Shown: positions 52,405 to 59,937 of the stretch, piece after piece | Layout of the letters: each line of letters opens with the position of its first letter | How positions within the stretch are numbered: the first letter of the stretch is position 1 | Source: Mogibacterium sp. | Lineage (GTDB): Bacteria; Bacillota; Clostridia; Peptostreptococcales; Anaerovoracaceae | Direction: 5' to 3' | Assembly: GCA_017403955.1 (NCBI GenBank) | Contig: JAFRDH010000005.1 | Coordinates: 1-64,000, forward strand | Length of the DNA stretch: 64,000 nt | Notes under the pieces: generated by a model | The model's input: the letters and a program-made list of their open reading frames with translations, nothing else | The model's database searches: none | What the model was told of the DNA's origin: nothing | Program-made: the position numbers and the translations under genes

Positions 52405-53028
52405 ATGAATAAAATACTGGAAATTGCAGAGTCATATTATATAAACCGCGGGAAACTTATATACTCCTATCGCGGCAACACGTTTCTGCAAGACGGTGAG
52501 TTGTTCGATCCGGATAATGATTATCGCGGACGAATCGATTGCTCCACACTCGTTCATCTTGCACTTGCAGGAATAACTTACGAAAACAGCCCTTATGCTA
52601 CAAAGGACATAAGGGCGTTCTTTGAATTACCGTGCAAATGGATCGTGCATGACTCAAATGATTCGCTGACTGAAGCGGCGTTTTTTGCCGGATACTCAGA
52701 CAGGTCTTCGGATCTACGGCGTGCTTACGGACTGGCAAAATACTGCAGAGAAAATGGTCTGGAGATAGACCTTAGTGCAGGAGCAAGACTTGAACCCGGA
52801 GACCTGGTGTTCTTTCAGGCCGCGCAGCCTGTCATCGAGGAATATTGGAAGTATGGAGCCTGGATGGCGATCTCGCATGTGGGTATTGTTGCGGAAGATA
52901 CCGCATATATGCTGAACGCCACAGGTCGCAGCGATCATATTGCGAACGCCAGGTCCGTGCCTGTCAGATTCACACGTATCGCTGACAGAGGAGTGCCGGT
53001 GCTTGCGGCACGAATAGCGCAAAAATAA
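52405..53028 (+). CDS. NlpC/P60-like cysteine peptidase domain protein
   Basis: 207 residues from ATG 52405. The catalytic Cys is in RIDCSTLVHLAL (about residue 46) and the His in AISHVGIV, the NlpC/P60 (CHAP-like) arrangement. No signal peptide or cell-wall-binding domain is visible, unlike most secreted peptidoglycan hydrolases of this class. It may act inside the cell or use another export route. No good ribosome binding site is visible; it starts 20 nt after hydF. Confidence 0.75.
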   Translation: MNKILEIAESYYINRGKLIYSYRGNTFLQDGELFDPDNDYRGRIDCSTLVHLALAGITYENSPYATKDIRAFFELPCKWIVHDSNDSLTEAAFFAGYSDRSSDLRRAYGLAKYCRENGLEIDLSAGARLEPGDLVFFQAAQPVIEEYWKYGAWMAISHVGIVAEDTAYMLNATGRSDHIANARSVPVRFTRIADRGVPVLAARIAQK

Positions 53029-53079
53029 TACAAAAGTAATCATTTTAGATTATTGCAGGATGTGCATGCTGCTGATAGA

Positions 53080-53112
53080 GTGTGTCATGAAGAACCGTCC
53101 CCAATGACACAC
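53080..53112. repeat. REP-like repeat, copy 6
   Basis: GTGTGTCATGAAGAACC followed by GTCCCCAATGACACAC, just upstream of the 5-formyl-THF cyclo-ligase ribosome binding site. A partial extra CCAATGACAC follows. Confidence 0.85.
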
Positions 53113-53134
53113 CCAATGACACGGAGATATGGAT

Positions 53135-53722
53135 ATGAAGGAATATAAAAAGGTTCTGAGGAAGAGCAGGATCATGGCGCGTGAAGCGCTGAGCGAGGAG
53201 GAGCGGATCGCTTTTTCTGAGGCGATCTCGGCAAGGGTCGCGGGTACAGCGGAATATGCAGAGGCGGAGACTATTTTCGTCTATAAGTGGGTCAAGGGAG
53301 AAGTCAGACTTGACGCGCTGGAAGAGATTGCCCAAAAGGACGGAAAGAGGCTGATTTATCCGCTTTGCATCAGTAAGACTGAGATGCTGGCGATCGAACC
53401 CGGGAATAGTGCGGATGCATGGGTGAGCGGTTACATGGGTATAATGGAGCCGGTCCTTGAAAAAGGGACGGTGATAGATCCTGCAGAGATCGATCTGATC
53501 GTTGCACCATGCTCGTCGTTCGATGAGGAGTGCCGGAGACTCGGAATGGGCGGCGGATTTTATGACAGATATCTGCCAAAATGCAGTAATGCCAAGATCA
53601 TAGCGGTCGCGTTCGAGGTACAGAAGTCGGATGAGATCCCTACCGATGAATACGACTTCCCGGTAGATGCTGTGGCAACTGAGGAAAGGTTGATCAGGAA
53701 ACCACTATTCTCAATGCTTTAA
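53135..53722 (+). CDS. fau: 5-formyltetrahydrofolate cyclo-ligase
   Basis: 195 residues from ATG 53135, which has better spacing to GGAG (53123-53126) than the in-frame ATG at 53129. It returns 5-formyl-THF to methenyl-THF using ATP. The C-terminal substrate and ATP motif RLGMGGGFYDRYLP and the N-terminal basic LRKSRIMAREAL region are typical. It is another folate gene in a window full of them. Confidence 0.93.
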   Translation: MKEYKKVLRKSRIMAREALSEEERIAFSEAISARVAGTAEYAEAETIFVYKWVKGEVRLDALEEIAQKDGKRLIYPLCISKTEMLAIEPGNSADAWVSGYMGIMEPVLEKGTVIDPAEIDLIVAPCSSFDEECRRLGMGGGFYDRYLPKCSNAKIIAVAFEVQKSDEIPTDEYDFPVDAVATEERLIRKPLFSML

Positions 53723-53779
53723 GAAAATATATCGGAATTACTCCAATGTCTGTAATAAAGTAAAAATAGGATAAATCAC

Positions 53780-53812
53780 GGCCAAGATACAACAAGTCTT
53801 GGTCATTTTTTT
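53780..53812 (+). terminator. Terminator
   Basis: GGCCAAGA pairs with TCTTGGTC (one G-T pair) and is followed by seven T. Confidence 0.8.
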
Positions 53813-53938
53813 ACAGGATTTATCCACCTTATACCAGAAGTCAATAGCCGTTAAAAAGGGTGAGAAACGCAACTGCTTCATCGCTCGTAACATACGCAGA
53901 AGAATACAAAGAAATATGTTTTAATGGAATTATAACGG

Positions 53939-53967
53939 TTGATAAATGGAACAAATACGGATAGAAT
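53939..53967 (+). promoter_or_regulatory. Promoter of the XRE-Uma2 gene
   Basis: TTGATA (53939-53944), a 17-nt spacer and TAGAAT (53962-53967). Confidence 0.6.
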
Positions 53968-53994
53968 ATTAGAAATAGCGTAAGGAGAACGATT

Positions 53995-54864
53995 ATGAAA
54001 GTATCAGATCTGAAGGCTCGTAAGCTCGAATTGGGATATACCAATGAGATGATATCGCAGTTGTCAGGAGTTCCACTTGGAACCGTGCAGAAGATTTTCG
54101 GTGGAACGACACAGGCACCGAGATATGAGACGCTCAAGCAGATAGAAATGGCGCTGTTCCCTCCCGGAAGAGGTGTAACAGAACCAAATGTGCAAATCAA
54201 TCATGAAGATGTGGTTCGCAGCAGTTCCATTACAGAACCTGTCTGCGTACGAGAGTCATCAGACCTTGCTTATTATGGCTACAACAATCTTGCCTATGCG
54301 GGCAAGAAGCAGGGAGAATATACGGTAGAAGACATTTTTGCTTTGCCTGATGGCGTTTATATGGAGTTGATAGACGGCTGCCTGTACGACCTTGCTGCTC
54401 CTACAACAGTCCACCAATATCTTATAGGACAGGTATTCAGACAGATAGATAACGCATTACTTGCGAAGGGAAACAAGCACTGCATGCCGCTTGTCGCTCC
54501 TACAGGTGTGCAACTGTTCATGGACAAGAAGAACCTGCTAATGCCTGATCTCATGGTGGTATGCGGAAGAAACAAATTCAACAAGGGTGTAGTATATGGC
54601 GCGCCTGACTTGGTTATGGAAGTGCTGTCTCCGTCAACAGGAGGCTATGACAGGTTGCTCAAGTTAAACAAGTACTGGGAGGGCGGGGTACGTGAATACT
54701 GGATCATAGACCCTAAGAAAGAAGAAGTAATAGTATACTGTTTCGAGAAGGGGACTCCGCCTAAGACCTATCAGTTCGCGGATAATATACCGATCTCAAT
54801 ATCCGATGGAATCATCATAGATTTCAAATTTATTGCTGATCGAATGCATGACTTCTTCGGCTAA
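53995..54864 (+). CDS. XRE-type DNA-binding domain fused to Uma2 (DUF820) nuclease-like domain
   Basis: 289 residues. The first 60 form a helix-turn-helix (LGYTNEMISQLSGVPLGTVQKIFGG). After a linker, residues 105-285 match the Uma2/DUF820 family of PD-(D/E)XK-like proteins: ELIDG, PDLMVVC, then GAPDLVMEVLSPST and KLNKYWEGGVREYWIIDP. Uma2 proteins are widespread and of unknown role. A built-in DNA-binding domain suggests targeting or self-regulation. It is a single-gene unit between a promoter and a terminator. Confidence 0.82.
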   Translation: MKVSDLKARKLELGYTNEMISQLSGVPLGTVQKIFGGTTQAPRYETLKQIEMALFPPGRGVTEPNVQINHEDVVRSSSITEPVCVRESSDLAYYGYNNLAYAGKKQGEYTVEDIFALPDGVYMELIDGCLYDLAAPTTVHQYLIGQVFRQIDNALLAKGNKHCMPLVAPTGVQLFMDKKNLLMPDLMVVCGRNKFNKGVVYGAPDLVMEVLSPSTGGYDRLLKLNKYWEGGVREYWIIDPKKEEVIVYCFEKGTPPKTYQFADNIPISISDGIIIDFKFIADRMHDFFG

Positions 54865-54871
54865 TAGAATT

Positions 54872-54915
54872 AAAAAAGAGGTTGTCGCACTTTAGTAAAA
54901 TGCGGCAACCCCTTC
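54872..54915 (-). terminator. Terminator of dsdA
   Basis: GAGGTTGTCGCA pairs with TGCGGCAACCCC. Read on the minus strand the stem is followed by TTTTTTAATT. It lies between convergent genes. Confidence 0.75.
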
Positions 54916-54925
54916 TGACATAGGC

Positions 54926-56272
54926 TTAAAGATATGTGTTCATGTATTTGTCCCAGATGTCATCCGGTACGAGTCTTCCGCCTGTTGCCCAGCAGATCTG
55001 AGTCGCGTTGGCCATGGCTGATTCATCGAGTCCCCACAGCTCAAGGTAATCTCTGCCGTCCTCGAATTTCATAAGTGAGACCGGACCTGTGAATGCTGCG
55101 CAGCTCGACGGCTCAATGAAGACATCTTCGGTCTCTTTGAGCATTCTCATGTAATCGAAGAGGATCGCGTCTCTTACGGTGAAGTCGCCGGAAACGAGGT
55201 TGCCGCAGAGTCTTGTGACGAGTCCGGAAGGGCTTGCGCAGGCAAGGCCGTCTGCTGCAGACATTCCGGAAAGGCCAAAGTCAGCAACGTTGCTCTCTTC
55301 GTATTTTGCGGAAGCGATTCCGATCAGGACCGATGGGAAGAGTGTTGGCTCGCAGAAGAATACATGCACATCATCTCCGAATACTCTCTTGAGACCGTAG
55401 CAGACTCCGCCCGGAGCGCCGCCGACGCCGCATGGGATATAGACGATCAGTGGATGATCAATGTCTACTTCGATATCCATCTCTTCGAGCTGTCCTTTGA
55501 GTCTCTGTGCAGCAACAGCGTAACCGAGGAAGAGCGGAAGTGAGTATTCGTCATCTACAAAGTAACTGGATGGATCGAGGTCGGAGAGCCTGCGTCCTTC
55601 CTGGACGGCTTTCGAATAATCATCATCATACTCGATGACCTCTACGCCTTTGCTTCTCAGCATATCCTTCTTCCACTGACGGGCATCCGCGGACATGTGG
55701 ACTTTGACCTTGAAACCGAGGAAAGCACTCATGATACCGATCGACAGTCCGAGGTTGCCGGTGGATCCTACCTGTACGGTGTACTTGCCGAAGAATTCTT
55801 TGAAATCATCATCTGCAAATCTTTCGTAGTTGTCTTCTTCAGTGATCATACCTGCATCGAGAGCGAGATCTTCCGCATGCTTGAGAACTTCGTAAATACC
55901 GCCTCTCGCTTTGACCGAACCGGCAATTGGCAGATGCGAATCCATCTTGAGGAGTAGCCTGCCCGGGATTTCCGCATCATAAGTGTTGATCAAAGCCTGC
56001 TGCATTTCGCTGATATCTCTCAGAGGAGATTCGATCAGACCTTCATCCTCAGCAGTCTCAGGGAAACATTTCTTGATATATGGCGCAAATCTGTGGAGCC
56101 GTTTCTCTGCATCGGCAATGTCATCATCACTTACCACCAGCTGGCAGACACCGTCGACCAGATTGAATGGCAGGTGAGCGCCGTTGATCCACAGAGTCTC
56201 TTTCTGATCGGCGATATCCTGAAACACCGGATCCATCTCGATCATTTCTTTTGCATATTCCTTTATGCTCAT
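54926..56272 (-). CDS. dsdA: D-serine ammonia-lyase
   Basis: 448 residues, PLP fold type II, deaminating D-serine to pyruvate and ammonia. The PLP lysine is in SVKARGG, the phosphate-binding glycine-rich loop is GSTGNLGLSIG, and GVGGAPGGVCYG is typical of DsdA. Start behind AAAGGAGACTG. It provides pyruvate from serine in an amino-acid-fermenting context. It is probably co-transcribed with the YczE-like gene upstream on the same strand (36-nt gap). Confidence 0.92.
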   Translation of the reverse strand: MSIKEYAKEMIEMDPVFQDIADQKETLWINGAHLPFNLVDGVCQLVVSDDDIADAEKRLHRFAPYIKKCFPETAEDEGLIESPLRDISEMQQALINTYDAEIPGRLLLKMDSHLPIAGSVKARGGIYEVLKHAEDLALDAGMITEEDNYERFADDDFKEFFGKYTVQVGSTGNLGLSIGIMSAFLGFKVKVHMSADARQWKKDMLRSKGVEVIEYDDDYSKAVQEGRRLSDLDPSSYFVDDEYSLPLFLGYAVAAQRLKGQLEEMDIEVDIDHPLIVYIPCGVGGAPGGVCYGLKRVFGDDVHVFFCEPTLFPSVLIGIASAKYEESNVADFGLSGMSAADGLACASPSGLVTRLCGNLVSGDFTVRDAILFDYMRMLKETEDVFIEPSSCAAFTGPVSLMKFEDGRDYLELWGLDESAMANATQICWATGGRLVPDDIWDKYMNTYL

Positions 56273-56308
56273 TACAGTCTCCTTTCACCTTATATGTATT
56301 CTTATTAT

Positions 56309-56968
56309 TTATTGGCGATTCGTTATCCTCTTCCAGGTATCCACGAGATCTTCATTGACGACATCGCGCGGAACGAATTTGCATACGTAGCAGGCAAACT
56401 GGAAGAAACTTGCCTGCAGGGCTATGACTAATACTGTCCCTATACCGAATGGCGCTCCCATGAGGACGCCGAGTATAAGAGCTGCGATCTCCAGAATGAA
56501 TTTGACAAAACCGATAGGCAGACGCGGCAAGGCTTTGCTCACGATGACCATGAGCGTGTCACGCGGACCCGCGCCAAGACCCGTACGCATATATACTACT
56601 GTCGCAAACGCAATGAGCATCTGGCCGAGCAGAGTGTAGAAAACACCGACTGCAAGGTTTGGCGGAGCAGGGATGAAAGTCAGGATCCTGAGAAAAACAT
56701 CCGAGAGACCTGAGATCAGAAATACGTTGAGAAACGTCCCGACCCCAAGCTTGCCTTTGCCGAGGAAGTCGATGACCAGTATAGCCACGCCGATGGCGAA
56801 CACGCATGTGCCAAAAGTCAGCCCTGTCATATTGGAAAGACCGATGGCCATTGTGTTCCAGCCGTTAGTTCCTGCAGAGCCGGCGAGCACACCAAAAAAG
56901 TTGCCCAATGCGAAAAGGGCCAGCCCGGAAATACAAATTGTCAGTCTTGTAAAATATTCCTTGAACAC
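56309..56968 (-). CDS. YczE/YyaS/YitT-family membrane protein
   Basis: 219 residues with five to six membrane helices. The segments FGVLAGSAGTNGWNTMAIGLS and MRTGLGAGPRDTLMV are characteristic of YczE-like proteins. Function is unknown, perhaps a small-molecule transporter or exporter. Position upstream of dsdA could hint at amino acid transport, but this is only contextual. Confidence 0.82.
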   Translation of the reverse strand: MFKEYFTRLTICISGLALFALGNFFGVLAGSAGTNGWNTMAIGLSNMTGLTFGTCVFAIGVAILVIDFLGKGKLGVGTFLNVFLISGLSDVFLRILTFIPAPPNLAVGVFYTLLGQMLIAFATVVYMRTGLGAGPRDTLMVIVSKALPRLPIGFVKFILEIAALILGVLMGAPFGIGTVLVIALQASFFQFACYVCKFVPRDVVNEDLVDTWKRITNRQ

Positions 56969-57090
56969 AAATGTCTGTTGGTAATTGGAGCTTACCTGAA
57001 TTAATTATAAACGAGCAGCGATGATAACCAATGAACTAAATTGATTTCTATTGTCTTGATTTTGACCGGACGATCAAACAATTCAAACCA

Positions 57091-57504
57091 TCAGTCGAGC
57101 AGTTCGAGAAAAGCAGCAGGTGTTATGGCTGCAACCGGTGAATCGTGATAATCAGCAATATTGCGGGTAATAATATGTTCCATGCCAAAGCTCCGCGCGG
57201 ATGCCATCATGACAGCGTCTTCGTAATCTGCGTTATTCATGTGCAGAGCTCTCAGACAGTCCTCCGAAGTAGTGTCGATTACAGACAGCAGCTGAGTGAG
57301 ATCTGCAAGATACTTCTTAGACTCTATAACGCTGTGAGTGTGGCGGTGGATAATATAGTACAGATCTGTCATGGAATTTGCCGTAACATATCCTCCGAAT
57401 TCATTGTTGGCGACACTTATGAATAAATTAAGAGCATCATCAAAGAAAGGCTCTCTTGCCTGGAGATAGTCGAGGATAACACAAGTATCTATGAGCGCTT
57501 TCAC
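57091..57504 (-). CDS. PIN-domain toxin (VapC-like)
   Basis: 137 residues. The PIN ribonuclease fold is shown by the N-terminal IDTCVILDYL (Asp6), a central acidic residue, DYEDAVMMASA and TRNIADY near the C-terminus. VapC-type toxins cut tRNA or rRNA in the cytoplasm. Its start overlaps the antitoxin stop by 4 nt. The target is not predictable. Confidence 0.88.
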   Translation of the reverse strand: MKALIDTCVILDYLQAREPFFDDALNLFISVANNEFGGYVTANSMTDLYYIIHRHTHSVIESKKYLADLTQLLSVIDTTSEDCLRALHMNNADYEDAVMMASARSFGMEHIITRNIADYHDSPVAAITPAAFLELLD

Positions 57505-57716
57505 TTCGATGCCAGCCTTTCTTCTCTTGCCTCCTCTGCCGTGATGTCAGCAGGGATAATTCCGGCAAGTGACTTGGCGATGCTGACACGATCCTGATAC
57601 GGACTGGTCAGTCTGGCAACGACTTTGCCGTTGCGAGTGATATAGATATCTTCTGTAGCAGCAAGCATGAGATATTTGCTGAGATTCTCTTTGAGTTCAG
57701 TTGCTGTAATAGACAT
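57501..57716 (-). CDS. Phd/YefM-family antitoxin
   Basis: 71 residues. The N-terminal DNA-binding part (MSITATELKENLSKYLML, then EDIYITRNGKVVARL) is typical Phd/YefM. The acidic C-terminal tail should wrap the PIN toxin. Strong AAGGAGG site. It leads the operon under a promoter overlapped by an inverted repeat that it probably binds. Confidence 0.88.
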   Translation of the reverse strand: MSITATELKENLSKYLMLAATEDIYITRNGKVVARLTSPYQDRVSIAKSLAGIIPADITAEEAREERLASK

Positions 57717-57732
57717 TTCAGCGCCTCCTTTT

Positions 57733-57771
57733 TCGTACGATTATTATAATCAAATCGCACGAAATAATCAA
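57733..57771 (-). promoter_or_regulatory. Promoter and operator of the PIN/Phd pair
   Basis: On the minus strand TTGATT (57771-57766), 17 nt and TATAAT (57748-57743). The near-perfect inverted repeat TCGTACGAT (57733-57741) and ATCGCACGA (57754-57762) overlaps the -10 and spacer. Confidence 0.7.
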
Positions 57772-57795
57772 TCTTGCCGTACGTTTTCTGTAGCC

Positions 57796-58689
57796 CTATT
57801 CCAGGTCTGAAGGGAGCAGGGATGATGCGACTATGCAGAGGATTATTATCGCTGAACCTATAATTCCAGCCGTAGAAAGACGTTCTCCAAGGAGTATGAA
57901 TGAGAAAAAGGCGGTCATGACCGGTGCCGTACTCTGGAGGAGCGCGACAGCCCTGTCAGAAATACGCGTGAGCGCAAGATTCTGCAGAAGATATCCGAGA
58001 AGCGTGCAGGTTATTGCGAGATAAAGGATGATCAGCCATGCAAGCGGGGTCACTGAGCCGATCGAAGGTCCGCCCTCGAATATGAGGCATGCGATTATTG
58101 CAAGCACAGATGAGCAGCCTGCCTGAAGTGCAGTAAGGCTGACAGGATCTACATCGTCAAGTGATCTCAGACTGAATACGAGTGCTGCGGCTCTCAGTGT
58201 CGCGTCGCACAGTGTCAGCGCTTCGCCGAGACCGAATCCCGACAGACCGCCTTTTGCACACAGCAAATACAGACCGAAAACAGCGGTGATCTGAATAACA
58301 ATATGCTGCCATCTGAAGTGGGTACGGTAGAAGATAAAAGCGAGAGCCGGAGTCAGAACGACTGAAAGCGATCTTACAAAAGCGATCGAAGTCGCAGCGG
58401 AAAGTGAAAGCGCAACATTGCCGACCAGGTACGCCATACCGATGCATAGACCCGGAACGAGCCAGACCTTCAGAGGAACTGTTCGCACAGTATTTAAAAT
58501 GCGCTGCCGGAAGAACAGCGCAAGCAGAATGAACGCAAGTGAATATCGGATCACCAGCAAAGTGTAAACAGGAGTTACTTCATAGGCGATCTTGGATATA
58601 GGATCTCCGAATCCATATAGCAGCGATTGGAGAATTATTAGAAGCGCAGGCCATGTTGCGCTTATTGCCTTGTTCTTCTTAGTTTCCAT
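57796..58689 (-). CDS. EamA-family (DMT superfamily) transporter
   Basis: 297 residues from the ATG at 58689, with ten predicted membrane helices in two EamA repeats, each ending near a conserved Pro/Gly-rich helix (LLGYLLQNLALTRISDRAVALLQSTAPVMTAFFSFILLGERLS in the second). It is probably an exporter of amino acids or other metabolites. No substrate can be assigned. Confidence 0.87.
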   Translation of the reverse strand: METKKNKAISATWPALLIILQSLLYGFGDPISKIAYEVTPVYTLLVIRYSLAFILLALFFRQRILNTVRTVPLKVWLVPGLCIGMAYLVGNVALSLSAATSIAFVRSLSVVLTPALAFIFYRTHFRWQHIVIQITAVFGLYLLCAKGGLSGFGLGEALTLCDATLRAAALVFSLRSLDDVDPVSLTALQAGCSSVLAIIACLIFEGGPSIGSVTPLAWLIILYLAITCTLLGYLLQNLALTRISDRAVALLQSTAPVMTAFFSFILLGERLSTAGIIGSAIIILCIVASSLLPSDLE

Positions 58690-58871
58690 ATCCGGCAAAT
58701 GAGCGGAGGCTCATAACTATCATAAATATTACGCTTGCAGTTGTTTCCAATATTTTACCCAAATGAATTCGAGTAGGTCAACTGGTGTTAACAAAGATTA
58801 CAAATATGATTTGCTTACAAACAGCCTATATGATAATTTGGGTTGTAGAAAGGGTTTGAAAGGGTAATGGG

Positions 58872-59633
58872 ATGACTGTCACGTGGCTTACTTTCTTAAT
58901 AGTTCTACCACTTACATTCCTGGGTGGATTTATCGAAGCAGTCTCTGGCGGCGGCGCGCTTGTTTCGCTGCCTGCGTATATGATCGCCGGGCTTCCGACG
59001 CATTATGCGATCGCGACCAACAAGCTCAGTGCGATGATGGGTCTTTCGACTGCCACCTTCAGATTTGCCCGAAGTGGTTATATAAAATGGAAGAGGACTG
59101 CGATCTGTCTTGTTGCTGCACTTTGCGGAGGAGTGATCGGTGCAAAACTCTCGCTGATGCTGAGCGATCATTATTTCAAGATCCTGATGCTTTTCCTGCT
59201 TCCTGCAACAGCACTATATATAATGAAGAGCCGCGCCCTTTCTGATGAAAAAGAACCTCTCGGGACCATGCGGACTGTTGTGACAGCCTCAGCGATCGCG
59301 CTTGTAACCGGTATTTACGACGGATTCTACGGGCCGGGCTCCGGAACATTTATGATACTCCTTCTCGCAGGAGTCGCACATCTGGACCTCAAAGAAGCAA
59401 ACGCGACTGCAAAGGTCATCAACCTCACAACCTGCATTTCATCGCTGACGATCTACCTGATCAACGGCAAAGTAGTCATTTTGCTCGGCCTTGCTGCAGG
59501 AGTAATGAGCACACTTGGCGCATGGACCGGAACTACATATTTCGAAAAAGGCGGCGTCAAGGCAGTGAAACCGCTGATGATCATAGTGATAGTGATCTTT
59601 TTCATAAAGATCCTTACAGAAGTGTTGGCCTGA
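58872..59633 (+). CDS. TSUP (TauE/SafE) family membrane transporter
   Basis: 253 residues with about eight helices. The two conserved half-motifs GGFIEAVSGGGALVSLP and GIYDGFYGPGSGTFMILLL are typical of TSUP carriers of sulfite, sulfonates, sulfoacetate or other small anions. The start follows GAAAGGG. It is a single gene ended by a terminator. Confidence 0.88.
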   Translation: MTVTWLTFLIVLPLTFLGGFIEAVSGGGALVSLPAYMIAGLPTHYAIATNKLSAMMGLSTATFRFARSGYIKWKRTAICLVAALCGGVIGAKLSLMLSDHYFKILMLFLLPATALYIMKSRALSDEKEPLGTMRTVVTASAIALVTGIYDGFYGPGSGTFMILLLAGVAHLDLKEANATAKVINLTTCISSLTIYLINGKVVILLGLAAGVMSTLGAWTGTTYFEKGGVKAVKPLMIIVIVIFFIKILTEVLA

Positions 59634-59686
59634 AGGTTATTGGAGTACGAACTCGAAAAGCCCTGTAAGTATTGAAAATACTGATA

Positions 59687-59722
59687 AAAACCCGCCTCGT
59701 GTGAACGTCTGGCGGGTTTTGC
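59687..59722 (+). terminator. Terminator of the TSUP gene
   Basis: AAAACCCGCC pairs with GGCGGGTTTT, then a T-rich tail. Confidence 0.85.
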
Positions 59723-59727
59723 TTTTC

Positions 59728-59757
59728 TTGACCGCTGTAAGTTCAGGGTGCTATAAT
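59728..59757 (+). promoter_or_regulatory. Promoter of the GcvT-SHMT gene
   Basis: TTGACC (59728-59733), an 18-nt spacer and TATAAT (59752-59757), giving a leader of about 170 nt. Confidence 0.65.
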
Positions 59758-59791
59758 TTTTACAAGAATACTTACTTCTAATCGGTTGAAT

Positions 59792-59858
59792 GATCCGGCG
59801 GAGACCTTCTGAACAGAGTTCAACGGGCAAGCAGAACTTTATTCAGCAAGACCGGATC
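59792..59858 (+). other. Structured leader of the GcvT-SHMT mRNA (unknown RNA element)
   Basis: Outer stem GATCCGG (59792-59798) with CCGGATC (59852-59858), inner stem TTCTG (59807-59811) with CAGAA (59832-59836), and the small hairpin GAAC-AGA-GTTC. Unpaired CAACGGGCAAG sits in the middle. It could be a riboswitch-like sensor of a one-carbon metabolite. I do not recognise it. Confidence 0.4.
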
Positions 59859-59937
59859 CGGGCGACCTCTATTTTTCATGTAAGTTAATTATTTTCCCTG
59901 TTTCAATTCTATTTATGTAAGGAGAAAGGAAGAAACA

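Larger units (their letters stand above)
59634..59937. other. Gap and leader upstream of the GcvT-SHMT gene
   Basis: 304 bp holding the TSUP terminator, a good promoter and a structured leader (59792-59858). No protein gene is evident. I checked for a glycine riboswitch core and did not find one. Confidence 0.6.

Noticed and set aside
59764-59937. Glycine or ZTP riboswitch upstream of the GcvT-SHMT gene
   Set aside because: GGAGA and GGGCAAG are reminiscent of the glycine aptamer, but the order and the remaining core do not match, and the ZTP core is missing.
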